Positions 1 through 7,200 of a DNA stretch of 23,482 nucleotides are shown here, piece after piece. Position 1 is the first letter of the stretch. Every line of letters begins with the position of its first letter. The stretch is taken from positions 1 through 23,482 of IMG/VR virus record IMGVR_UViG_3300043172_000653. One strand, written 5' to 3'. The stretch is from a virus. A program made the translations under genes and the position numbers. The notes below the pieces were generated by a model, which ran no database searches, had not been told where the DNA came from, and was given only the letters and a program-made list of their open reading frames with translations.

Positions 1-417
1 AAAATCAACATGGTAGGGGTAGGTGAGGTACCGAACTTTGCAAAGACGAAACCACCGTGGATTAACTATGTGTGTGGTGCTAACCGAGCAGAGATGGCTC
101 AGGTTATGAGTCAGGTAGATATCTGGCTTGTCGCGTCACACTCTGAAGGCCTAGGGCGCATGACATTGGAAGCTATGTCCGCTGGGTGTGCCATCGTGTC
201 TACCAATACAGGTGCTGAGTTCTTGAAGAACGGAGAGAACTGCTTGCTCGCTGATGTGGGTGATGTACCCGCCCTCACTAGCGCAGTAAAGAAGCTGTAT
301 AATGACTCCGATCTAACCGAGAAGCTTGTAAGGAATAGCTGTGCTACGGCAGATAAGGTAGCTGACCCGACAGATTACATTAATAATTGGAACAAGATCA
401 TAGGAGATTTGTTTTGA
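1..417 (+). CDS. GT4-type glycosyltransferase, C-terminal part (cut by window edge)
   Basis: The reading frame is open from base 1, so the gene begins before the window; the ATG at 10 is internal. What remains is the C-terminal Rossmann lobe of a GT-B glycosyltransferase of the GT4/glycosyl transferases group 1 type. It has the E-x7-E nucleotide-sugar signature (SEGLGRMTLE), followed by AMSAGCAIVSTNTGAEFL and a C-terminal helical region. In this family the lobe binds the nucleotide-sugar donor; donor and acceptor cannot be told here. The stop (415-417) overlaps the next start by four bases, placing it first in a tightly coupled block with three further glycosyltransferases. Family assignment is firm; the role in the phage is inferred. 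Confidence 0.88.
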   Translation, partial: KINMVGVGEVPNFAKTKPPWINYVCGANRAEMAQVMSQVDIWLVASHSEGLGRMTLEAMSAGCAIVSTNTGAEFLKNGENCLLADVGDVPALTSAVKKLYNDSDLTEKLVRNSCATADKVADPTDYINNWNKIIGDLF

Positions 418-581
418 ATAGAACAGAGATGATGGATCTGATTGAGGAGAGATTTCTTAAGTCGGACGCTGGTGATTTTAACTCCGTTGACCACGCTTTG
501 ATTGTCGCGGCATCGGCTCTTCAGTACTTGGCTAATCAATGTGAGGTTGAAGATGGACAAGAGAGTACAGACACTGATTGA
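414..581 (+). CDS. Small hypothetical protein (55 aa), TTG start
   Basis: Unrecognised. An upstream TTG at 387 exists, but TTG at 414 is preferred because AGGAGA at 402-407 sits about seven bases before it and the start then overlaps the preceding TGA by four bases, the same coupled arrangement seen along this block. The product is short and probably helical (MNRTEMMDLIEERF...) with an acidic C-terminal tail and one cysteine. It has no signal peptide or membrane segment. Sampled bases 421-480 are about 42% GC, lower than in the following GT genes. It overlaps the next gene by 29 bases. It could be a small accessory protein of the GT block; no function is assigned. Confidence 0.62.
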   Translation: MNRTEMMDLIEERFLKSDAGDFNSVDHALIVAASALQYLANQCEVEDGQESTDTD

Positions 582-741
582 TGCCGCACTCTGGGCACAC
601 ACCCCCGCTTGGTACTGGAAAGCGGATGTCGCTGATCCGGCCCAGCCTTGGTGCTGTGGGTGTGAGGGGACCGTGTTGCATAAGGATTGCCCTGTAGTAG
701 CGGCAGCAAAGGAGTTGGAAGATGACGACCAGAGCAGTTAG
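553..741 (+). CDS. Small Cys/His-rich hypothetical protein (62 aa)
   Basis: The ATG at 553 is chosen because GAGG lies at 543-546; a longer in-frame version from 502 would overlap the preceding gene heavily and has no better ribosome site. A cysteine cluster, Cys34, Cys35, Cys37, His43 and Cys46 (WCCGCEGTVLHKDCP), suggests a small metal-binding knuckle, although the spacing matches no family I can name. The N-terminal part is helical (MDKRVQTLIDAALWAH) and aromatic-rich. Its last 20 bases overlap the start of the following glycosyltransferase and contain that gene's ribosome site. It is one of several small Cys-rich products interleaved with glycosyltransferases here. Confidence 0.62.
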   Translation: MDKRVQTLIDAALWAHTPAWYWKADVADPAQPWCCGCEGTVLHKDCPVVAAAKELEDDDQSS

Positions 742-1474
742 CATCTGCACATACAACCGAGGCAAACACCTCGCTGAGGTTATCGAAGGCGTACTATCCA
801 CGGTGCCTAACGGTACGGATGTGTTCGTAGTAGACGACGGTTCTACAGATGGTACCGGTAGTGAGGTGGATGAGTTCACCGCCAGTGGTGTCAAGTACTT
901 CCGTGGCCCCAACCTAGGCGTCGGAGCCAACAAGACCCGTGCCCTCTACCTCATGAAGAACCACCACTTCAGCTGCATCCTTGAGGATGACCTAGTACCT
1001 ACGGAGAAGATGTGGTTTGAGACATACGAAGCAGCTACTACCCTCATGGATGTCCACCACTGGTGCCGTGTAGTGGACAAGGAGATCCCTGATACTCTGC
1101 CTTCGTTCACGGAGTACATGAAGGGGGCCATGAATGCTACACCTATCTATGCCTCTTCACCGAGGGGTGACTTCACATTCATAACGAGGCGCGTTATTAA
1201 TACGGTGGGTGCCTTCAACCCTCTGTTCAAAGGTGTAGGATACGCGCATGGTGAGTGGTCAGGCCGTGTTGCTAAGGCAGGGCTCATCTCTCATCCCCTC
1301 AAGTGGCTCGATATCGTTGAGGCGCGTGACAAGTTCAAGCAGGTAGGTGATACGGAAGGTGGGCGCTGGGATGATGAAGTCCCCAAGATACAGGATCAGC
1401 TCGCGCACAATAAGAAGATAGCGTTCGGGCTGTCCAAGCAGGACTATCTTTACTGTCCCTTGAGACTCTCGTAA
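722..1474 (+). CDS. GT2-family (GT-A fold) glycosyltransferase
   Basis: A 250-residue protein with the GT-A nucleotide-binding start VSICTYNRGKHLAEVIEGVL, the VDDGSTDGT motif near residues 38-46, and an EDD (DxD-type) metal-binding motif near residue 88 in SCILEDDLVPTEKMW. These are hallmarks of GT2 inverting glycosyltransferases, which transfer a sugar from a nucleotide-sugar to an acceptor in the cytoplasm. It is a single-domain protein with no membrane segments, so a soluble acceptor or partner enzyme is likely. The ATG at 722 has AAGGAG at about 709-714. Its TAA overlaps the next ATG by one base (TAATG). The acceptor could be a virion protein, lipid carrier or modified base; nothing here decides. 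Confidence 0.88.
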   Translation: MTTRAVSICTYNRGKHLAEVIEGVLSTVPNGTDVFVVDDGSTDGTGSEVDEFTASGVKYFRGPNLGVGANKTRALYLMKNHHFSCILEDDLVPTEKMWFETYEAATTLMDVHHWCRVVDKEIPDTLPSFTEYMKGAMNATPIYASSPRGDFTFITRRVINTVGAFNPLFKGVGYAHGEWSGRVAKAGLISHPLKWLDIVEARDKFKQVGDTEGGRWDDEVPKIQDQLAHNKKIAFGLSKQDYLYCPLRLS

Positions 1475-2391
1475 TGGCAAACATTCTCCTAGGGTACAGG
1501 CAGGATAAAGATAAGCGTGGCGTGCCGGTCATGACCTACTCCAACAGTACACACAAGGCCTTACTAGACTTGGGTCATACTGTCACCGCTGTAGGTGAGG
1601 GTCACAGCCTAATCGGCTTCAAGGGTATAGCCACCTCAGCCTGGAACACCTACGACCTCTTCCTTGACATAGACAGCGGACGCAACAAAGAGGGGAAGCT
1701 GGCCTTTAAATGTCAGGAAGAACGAGCCCCTATCCCTTCTGCTGTACGCTACATCGATACTCACGGGTATCCTAGCTATCACAGGCGTGCGGCGCTGAAC
1801 TATGACCATGTCTTCTTCGCCGTGTGGGACAAGAGGGACATCTTCTCCAAGCACCCTTCAGTACACTGGTGCCCCAACGCCAGCGATGCCCACTACTTTT
1901 ACAAGGATATCCTTGATACTGAGGCTCGGCCCTTTGACGTAGGCTTCTTTGGCAGCAAGGGTGGGATCGATAGGGCTGACACCCTTAAGGAGATCTGTGA
2001 GCGTCACACTTGGAAGGCAGATATCCGTGAGATAGGTAAGAATGGCAACCGCTGGCCCCGCACATCAGAGGCGATGGCACAATGCAAGGTGCTGTTTAAC
2101 CACGGTCAGAAACACGATGGACCCAATCAGAGAGTGATTGAGTCCATGTTGATGGAGCGCCCCCTCCTCAGCGACTCGGATTCAAGGGATGGGATGTCGT
2201 TGTTGTTCGAGGAGGGGGAGCATTACTTGAGCTACCGAACCGAGGCAGAGCTAGCAAATAATCTAGCATGGTGCTTGCGCGAGCCTTCCCTGGCCGCAAG
2301 CATGGCGAAACGAGCTTACACCCTGGCCTATGAGAAGCATCAGGTTAAGCACAGGGTGGAGCAAATACTGGAGGTGTGTGATGTCAAGTGA
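1474..2391 (+). CDS. GT-B glycosyltransferase, CgeB-like
   Basis: A 305-residue protein. The N-terminal half resembles a degenerate Rossmann lobe (MANILLGYRQDKDKRG..., with YDLFLDIDSG). The C-terminal half, from about residue 150 (FDVGFFGSKGG), has the donor-lobe pattern of CgeB/DUF3880-associated glycosyltransferases, including GPNQRVIESMLMERPLLSD followed by FEEGEHYLSYRTEAEL. Members are predicted GT-B glycosyltransferases; the substrate is unknown. Start and preceding stop share one base (TAATG), implying translational coupling to the GT2 gene. The C-terminal residues LEVCDVK are encoded within a 21-base repeat that recurs at the end of the next gene, and this segment also contains the GGAGG site for that gene. 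Confidence 0.78.
   Translation: MANILLGYRQDKDKRGVPVMTYSNSTHKALLDLGHTVTAVGEGHSLIGFKGIATSAWNTYDLFLDIDSGRNKEGKLAFKCQEERAPIPSAVRYIDTHGYPSYHRRAALNYDHVFFAVWDKRDIFSKHPSVHWCPNASDAHYFYKDILDTEARPFDVGFFGSKGGIDRADTLKEICERHTWKADIREIGKNGNRWPRTSEAMAQCKVLFNHGQKHDGPNQRVIESMLMERPLLSDSDSRDGMSLLFEEGEHYLSYRTEAELANNLAWCLREPSLAASMAKRAYTLAYEKHQVKHRVEQILEVCDVK
2365..2385 (+). repeat. Direct repeat copy 1 at a gene junction
   Basis: This 21-base segment recurs at 2594-2614 with one mismatch (G versus C at position 12). It carries the end of one gene, a GGAGG ribosome site and the ATG of the next. Together the copies frame the 78-residue gene between them. Confidence 0.85.
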
Positions 2392-2617
2392 ACGGTGTGA
2401 GAAGGGACTTCCTGAGTTCGATTTGGAATGTCTGCGTCCTAAAGGACACTTTAGTCATACTTGTCCTTGCTTCTCCATTTATAGAGATCCAAAGTCAACC
2501 TTCTTTGGTATGGGAGTTTACATAGATCATAATAGTAGTGGGTCTTGGGAGTGTGATACGTGGTTGGTTGATGATGAGTTTCCTGATGATATTATACTGG
2601 AGGTCTGTGATGTCTAA
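2381..2617 (+). CDS. Small Cys-rich hypothetical protein (78 aa), repeat-flanked
   Basis: The ATG at 2381 is chosen because GGAGGTG lies at 2370-2376; an extension back to 2330 is unlikely since it lies wholly in the preceding gene. Cysteines are at 6, 17, 28, 30, 58 and 76, with a C-x5-H-x2-H-type pattern (CLRPKGHFSHTC) that suggests zinc binding. No named family is recognised. Both ends lie in near-identical 21-base repeats, so the protein ends in ILEVCDV just as its upstream neighbour ends in ILEVCDVK. Bases 2401-2580 are about 42% GC against about 60% for 2881-3060 in the next gene, consistent with separate acquisition. It overlaps both neighbours (11 and 8 bases). Confidence 0.7.
   Translation: MSSERCEKGLPEFDLECLRPKGHFSHTCPCFSIYRDPKSTFFGMGVYIDHNSSGSWECDTWLVDDEFPDDIILEVCDV
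2594..2614 (+). repeat. Direct repeat copy 2 at a gene junction
   Basis: Matches 2365-2385 at 20 of 21 positions. It again encodes a LEVCDV C-terminus, contains the GGAGG ribosome site and includes the start codon of the following gene, whose first residues (Met-Ser) match those of the repeat-flanked gene. Confidence 0.85.
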
Positions 2618-3371
2618 GATCGAGGGGCTTACCCCTACTATTCTGGTGATGAATGACTCGTACTACCTACCCTACGCCTTGGAATCTCTAAGGGGTAGGT
2701 TCAATCGGTACGTGATCTATGATGCAGGTAGTGAGGATGGCACCGAGAACATCATTGACTGGTTCACAGAGACAGAGGATGCTGAGTTCTTCGTCCGCAA
2801 GCTTCCCTTCGCTGTGCCTGATATCCAAGGGTGTTATCGCAACAGCATGCTGGTGGAGGCAGAGACAGAGTGGACGTTCATGGTGGATGCCGACGAGGTG
2901 TACCACCCTGACAGCCTGGACAACCTAGTGAAGAAGGTGAGCCCTGGTGGTCGCGGCGAGATCGTCGGCTGCTACGTACCAGCGATTCGATACGGAGTGG
3001 TTAGGAGAGTCGAGATGGCTACGAACCTGCTCCACCGCTACTCAGACGAGCGCACACACCACCGCCTGTACCGCAAGGACGCATACTTCACCGGTACCCA
3101 CCCAGGAGAAGTCCCTCGGTACAAGCAGAAAGAAAGCAGCGAGTTTCACATGGACGATGTTACATGCTGGCACTTCCACAACGCTCTACGTTCGCCCTTG
3201 GAGGGGTCGGTACCGAAGAGACTAGATCGAAAGGCACAAGGCACGTACCACCCAGGAGAGCTGGTACCTTTCGATCTGTTGAAAGAACTGCCTATCTTGC
3301 GGGAGCCGATCAATAACTTCCCAGTTAGTGAAGACTTGGGGAGGCTGCAACATGTCGCTAGTAAGATGTAA
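2610..3371 (+). CDS. GT2-family glycosyltransferase with DAD motif
   Basis: A 253-residue protein starting at ATG 2610, supported by GGAGG at 2599-2603; an earlier ATG at 2538 lies inside the preceding gene. The N-terminus (TILVMNDSYYLPYALESL, then YDAGSEDGTENI) is the GT-A donor-binding region, and FMVDADEVYHP near residues 90-98 is the DxD metal site. The central and C-terminal part is rich in His, Arg and Tyr (for example THHRLYRKDAYFTGTHPGEV), as in GT2 proteins whose acceptor region follows the catalytic core. It differs clearly from the GT2 protein at 722-1474, so it probably handles a different sugar or linkage. Its last 20 bases overlap the next gene. Confidence 0.87.
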   Translation: MSKIEGLTPTILVMNDSYYLPYALESLRGRFNRYVIYDAGSEDGTENIIDWFTETEDAEFFVRKLPFAVPDIQGCYRNSMLVEAETEWTFMVDADEVYHPDSLDNLVKKVSPGGRGEIVGCYVPAIRYGVVRRVEMATNLLHRYSDERTHHRLYRKDAYFTGTHPGEVPRYKQKESSEFHMDDVTCWHFHNALRSPLEGSVPKRLDRKAQGTYHPGELVPFDLLKELPILREPINNFPVSEDLGRLQHVASKM

Positions 3372-3549
3372 GTGTGGCAGACACACGCAGAACGGCTTCC
3401 TCTGTACTAACTGTCAGAAGGATTCGTCTATCGACATCCTGTACTACACTGCTGAGGATGTCGAGGATGAAGATGAGTTCGATGAGTATGGCTTCCTCAT
3501 CATTGATAGCTTAGAGGGATACGACGACGTAGAAGAAGAGGAAGACTAG
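3352..3549 (+). CDS. Small zinc-ribbon-like protein with acidic tail (65 aa)
   Basis: ATG at 3352 is preferred over an upstream in-frame ATG at 3328 because GGGGAGG (3338-3344) is well spaced before it. Cys6, Cys8, Cys18 and Cys21 (CKCGRHTQNGFLCTNC) form a half-zinc-ribbon-like pair of knuckles. Residues from about 30 onward are extremely acidic (AEDVEDEDEFDEYG and a GYDDVEEEED end), suggesting a flexible charged tail that could bind a basic partner or mimic nucleic acid. It is the last gene of the plus-strand block. Its TAG overlaps the TAG of the opposing minus-strand gene in a CTAG palindrome at 3546-3549. Function is unknown. Confidence 0.68.
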   Translation: MSLVRCKCGRHTQNGFLCTNCQKDSSIDILYYTAEDVEDEDEFDEYGFLIIDSLEGYDDVEEEED

Positions 3550-3923
3550 AAGTCTATCTCGTACTCAGGATTCTTCCGCACACCCGAGTCGTCACACATC
3601 AGGTTCCATGCCTTCTCAATAGATGAAGCATGCTTGTCTAGCAAATCCCATTCCATTTTCATATAGTAACACTTGAGGTGACCGTACTTGAAGTCGGAGT
3701 CGCTCTCAGCCCTCTCAAGGCAAGATTTGTAATGGTTGAAAGTATGCACCATCCCGTCATACAGGAAGGAATAAATCTCATCTAGGCCATCGCACGGCAT
3801 ACCGATGTACGCTCTCACTAGGTTGGGATCTGAGTGATCGTCGGGCGGCGGGTCAACAATCGCTCCCGCTGCCGCAGCCATGATCATCATGATCACTATA
3901 ACTATTGCGAGCATGATCTTCAT
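3546..3923 (-). CDS. Exported four-cysteine protein A (125 aa)
   Basis: Residues 3-22 are a strongly hydrophobic stretch (MLAIVIVIMMIMAAAAGA) after one Lys, fitting a cleavable signal peptide or N-terminal anchor; AAAAGA looks like a signal peptidase I site. The mature part is acidic, with cysteines at 44, 68, 85 and 110 and no others. The gene directly upstream on this strand encodes a protein with cysteines at 43, 67, 84 and 110 and matching residues between them, so the two are diverged paralogues. Even spacing and export suggest two disulphides in the periplasm. The start overlaps the upstream stop (ATGA). Function unknown; superinfection exclusion, lysis control or host-surface binding are possible. 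Confidence 0.78.
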   Translation of the reverse strand: MKIMLAIVIVIMMIMAAAAGAIVDPPPDDHSDPNLVRAYIGMPCDGLDEIYSFLYDGMVHTFNHYKSCLERAESDSDFKYGHLKCYYMKMEWDLLDKHASSIEKAWNLMCDDSGVRKNPEYEIDF

Positions 3924-4273
3924 TCTTCACCCGTGTATGTTGAGCATTCTTTAGCATTGAAGACATCCACTATCGCATTGCTTTGGCCTTGTAGAAACTG
4001 CCCGTGTTGCTTGATGAGAGCACAGTGCAGCAACCCATATCCGTTGTCAGCAGGCGAGTCAGCATATGCTATACAACCTTGCCAGTAAGCGTAGACATCT
4101 TGTAGTAGTGTGTGGTTGAAGTTGTACCCTTCCACCAGCTCCTCACATGTCAGGTCTTCAAGCAGCCAGTCGCTGTCGAAGTCAGCGCCATCACTCCGGA
4201 GCGCCACCAGAAACAGAATCGCCAGTATCATAATCAATGCAAACGCGCAAGCTGCTAACCTATGGAACATCAT
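3920..4273 (-). CDS. Exported four-cysteine protein B (117 aa)
   Basis: A hydrophobic segment at residues 7-25 (AACAFALIMILAILFLVAL) after His-Arg fits a membrane anchor or signal sequence, followed by an acidic domain predicted to lie outside the cytoplasm. Cysteines 43, 67, 84 and 110 align with those of the following gene: C-x23-C-x16-C-x25-C here, C-x23-C-x16-C-x24-C there. Two ATGs are adjacent (4273 and 4270). The AAGGGGGG ribosome site abuts the first, so the second may be the real start; either way it overlaps the TGA of the 1228-residue gene. No family recognised. The pair ends the minus-strand late operon, a position where phages often keep lysis or accessory genes. Confidence 0.78.
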   Translation of the reverse strand: MMFHRLAACAFALIMILAILFLVALRSDGADFDSDWLLEDLTCEELVEGYNFNHTLLQDVYAYWQGCIAYADSPADNGYGLLHCALIKQHGQFLQGQSNAIVDVFNAKECSTYTGEE

Positions 4274-7200
4274 CCCCCCTTAGTTCTTCGTCTGGCTTGC
4301 TGTTCATCTCTCAAGGCTTGGATCAGGGTGTTCCTCGCTCTACTTCGTGCGTCAGCTCCAAGCTGCCCTGCCAGATCCAGCCTCTTCTTAATCTCTTCAT
4401 CACTCCACATCTTCAGCTTCGGGTGTCGGCCTAGTGTCTTGGAGTGTTTCTTCAGCCACTCAGTGTACTTGAGCTGAGCTGTCCTTGGGTCATGCATGTA
4501 CTGCTCGGTAAAGGATCCCTGTATCTTGGTAAGGATACCCACTACCTCTTCATCGTCCTCCATGTCGAGGTGATAGTCTAGGTTCTTGACGAGGTGCTTC
4601 CGTACCTTGCCCATGTGCTTCTCAGTGATCGCCTCATTCGCAAGCTGCTGCTCGCCGGTAGCTGCGTAGGACTTGAACATCCCTACATTGTTCATAATGA
4701 AGTCGTGTGTCATGCTGCCAGGTCGGCCAGTCATCGGATCCACTGCGTTACCCGAGTCTACCAGCGCCCGAGAGTAATTGATAATCCCACCACCTGGCCC
4801 GTCATACAGTGGTACGTCGGGAGTGGTCAGCTTGAAGCCATACTTCTGAAGCAGCGGGGGAGCCAAGAACCCTAGCATTCCAGCGATTGTTTTCTCTAGC
4901 CCGCCACCCAGCGTGCCGTCACCTACAGCTTCACCATACGCGGTCTCACCTGAGAAGGCAGAGATCATGGGCTTGAGAATAGCCAACGGCTCAGCAGGCA
5001 TCTGTTCCAGTATGCCCTGAATATCCTTAGCAGGCATGTACTTACCGTAGTACTCTTCTGCGGTAGTGGTCTGCAAGAAGGTAGAGTGAGGGAGCCAATC
5101 CATCATAGCGCCACGCATCTGCTTAGCGTGAAACTCGTCTGTCGTCACGGACGAGAGGGCCGCAGAGATACCACCACCGATAGCAGCACCAATTCCTGCC
5201 GCGACTCCACTCTTACCTATCGCAGCACCAGCCGCACCACCCATCAACGCACCGGTGCCTCCTGCACCAAGGAGACCTATCGCTCCACCCTCACCAACGA
5301 CAGTAGTGTGCCCCTGCGCCCATACGGGGAGCTGATTCTTGACATCTTCTACTGCTTCCCGTGTGTCGGGCGCGTAGCCCATACCACTGAACACGGACTG
5401 CATGATCTGCGGGGCACGGAGCCACGGTATCATGCGTAGGGGGTGGTCTTGGATGTTGTTCTTGGTGATACGCATGGCCTCAGCCGGGAACGTAGCCCAC
5501 GGGAAGGCGAACTTACGCCCCTTCTTGATAGCAGAACCAACGGTGTTGTACATAGGCAAGCGCCGAGCTACCTCAGTGGCCGCAGCCTTACGAGATAACC
5601 CAGCTCCTCGGAGGTGCATGAAATAAGCCATCTTTGGCACCATGTCCTCTGCGAGATAAGCTTTAGTTAGGGTGTCGAACCACTTGACTCGGTCACCAAT
5701 TTGTGCAATGTTCTTTAGTTTGAGATACCCCTTGATCGCAGCCTTCGTGGTGGACTGATCCTTACCTAGAGACTGGAGCATATTACCAAGCCTGCCAGAA
5801 CCCTCAACACTTTGGAAGGCAGACTCTTCGATAAGCTCCCGAGTGATGGGATCACTCATCTCTTCCAGCATATCGAACTTCTTACCGTTGACCACGACCT
5901 TATCCATCTTGACACCCTTTATGATACCGGGCTCAAAGATCGAACGGCCTGCAATCCCTGCTTCCTTAGCCGCCATGTTCATCTGAGATATCTTACCAAA
6001 CACCGTCGTCATCTCACCCATCAGAGCGAGGTTCGCCGGTTTCAAGACGTTGAACCCTGCCTGATGTAGGAAGGTTATGTTACCTGTGAGGTTCTGAAGA
6101 TGGGTAGGGATAGAGCCCGCTGTCTTCATGGTCTTGTAGACGGTAGTCAGCACGTCCATCAGGGTACCTGTGGCGTGATCCGCCTGTTCCATCATACCAT
6201 TCTTACCGAAGATACCCTCAAAGACTGTCTTACGTATCCAGGGGAGTTGCTCTTCACCCTTGCCTGTCCTCTTGGCAATCATTCGCCTGAGCACAGCCGC
6301 AGCCTCAGAACCCGCCTCCTCAAGGGAGGTGAACCCAGCAGCTTCCATCTTCTTCTTGCTCATGCCAGCTGCCTTAACCAACGCAGCCGGTGCGATGTTC
6401 TCTGGTAGCACAGCGAAGTCAGTGATGAACTGGAAGTTGGAGTGGAGGATACCGTCCTGCATGTACCCCTTCATGGTTACGTCGGCAGGGTTGGTGATCA
6501 TGTTCCCTGTCTGCAACCGCTCCCAGATATCTTCATGGGAGCCCTTACGGGGTAGCATAGTGGGACTGTTCATCGTAGGCTTGCCAGAGAACTGAACGCC
6601 TACGTGTCGGACCTCTCCTTCGGGGACGAGTACTGTCTTTTCTTTACCGAAGAGTCTGCCTAGGCCCTTACGGGGTACCTTGGTAGCAACGAGGCCCGCG
6701 GCCTGTGCCTTACCTAGGAGGGGCTTGGTCGGAACGTAGTGAACTGTCGCTGTCCCCATACCATAGTCGGGGGTACCCTTGTACAGGGCAGGAAGGTGGG
6801 CATCACCGATACGCATGTACTGCTTCTGAGTAATGAACCCGCTCGCCAGCATCTCATCCTGTCGCTTCCGCGTGGCTTCCAGATAGAAGTCAGCCCACTT
6901 CTGGTTCTTAGGGGAGAGCTTACCGTACTTACCAATAGCCTTGGCTGCGATACCACCACCGGGAGCGATCTGTCCCAGGATGTAGCCGTAGATCGCCTCA
7001 CCAGCCTTCTCATCCGGCATCTCACGGAGGATAGTACCCACTGTATCATTCTGCCACAGCTTGTCATGCATCGCATGAAACTTGCCTTTGATATCACCAT
7101 TGTTGGCATTGGTAATCATACCGTTGTAGGTCTGGGAGAATCTCTTATCGAACTGGTGTCGTGCCGCCTCCCACGGTTTGATCTCTTCACCCGTCACAAC

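Noticed and set aside
532-933. A 133-codon open frame on the minus strand
   Set aside because: Antisense across two plus-strand genes whose starts and ribosome sites are well supported; no protein features.
887-935. Gly/Ala-rich and short repeated coding stretches considered as CRISPR or tandem DNA repeats elsewhere in the window
   Set aside because: No set of regularly spaced identical repeats with unique spacers was seen on either strand; low-complexity stretches are protein-level Gly/Ala or acidic runs.
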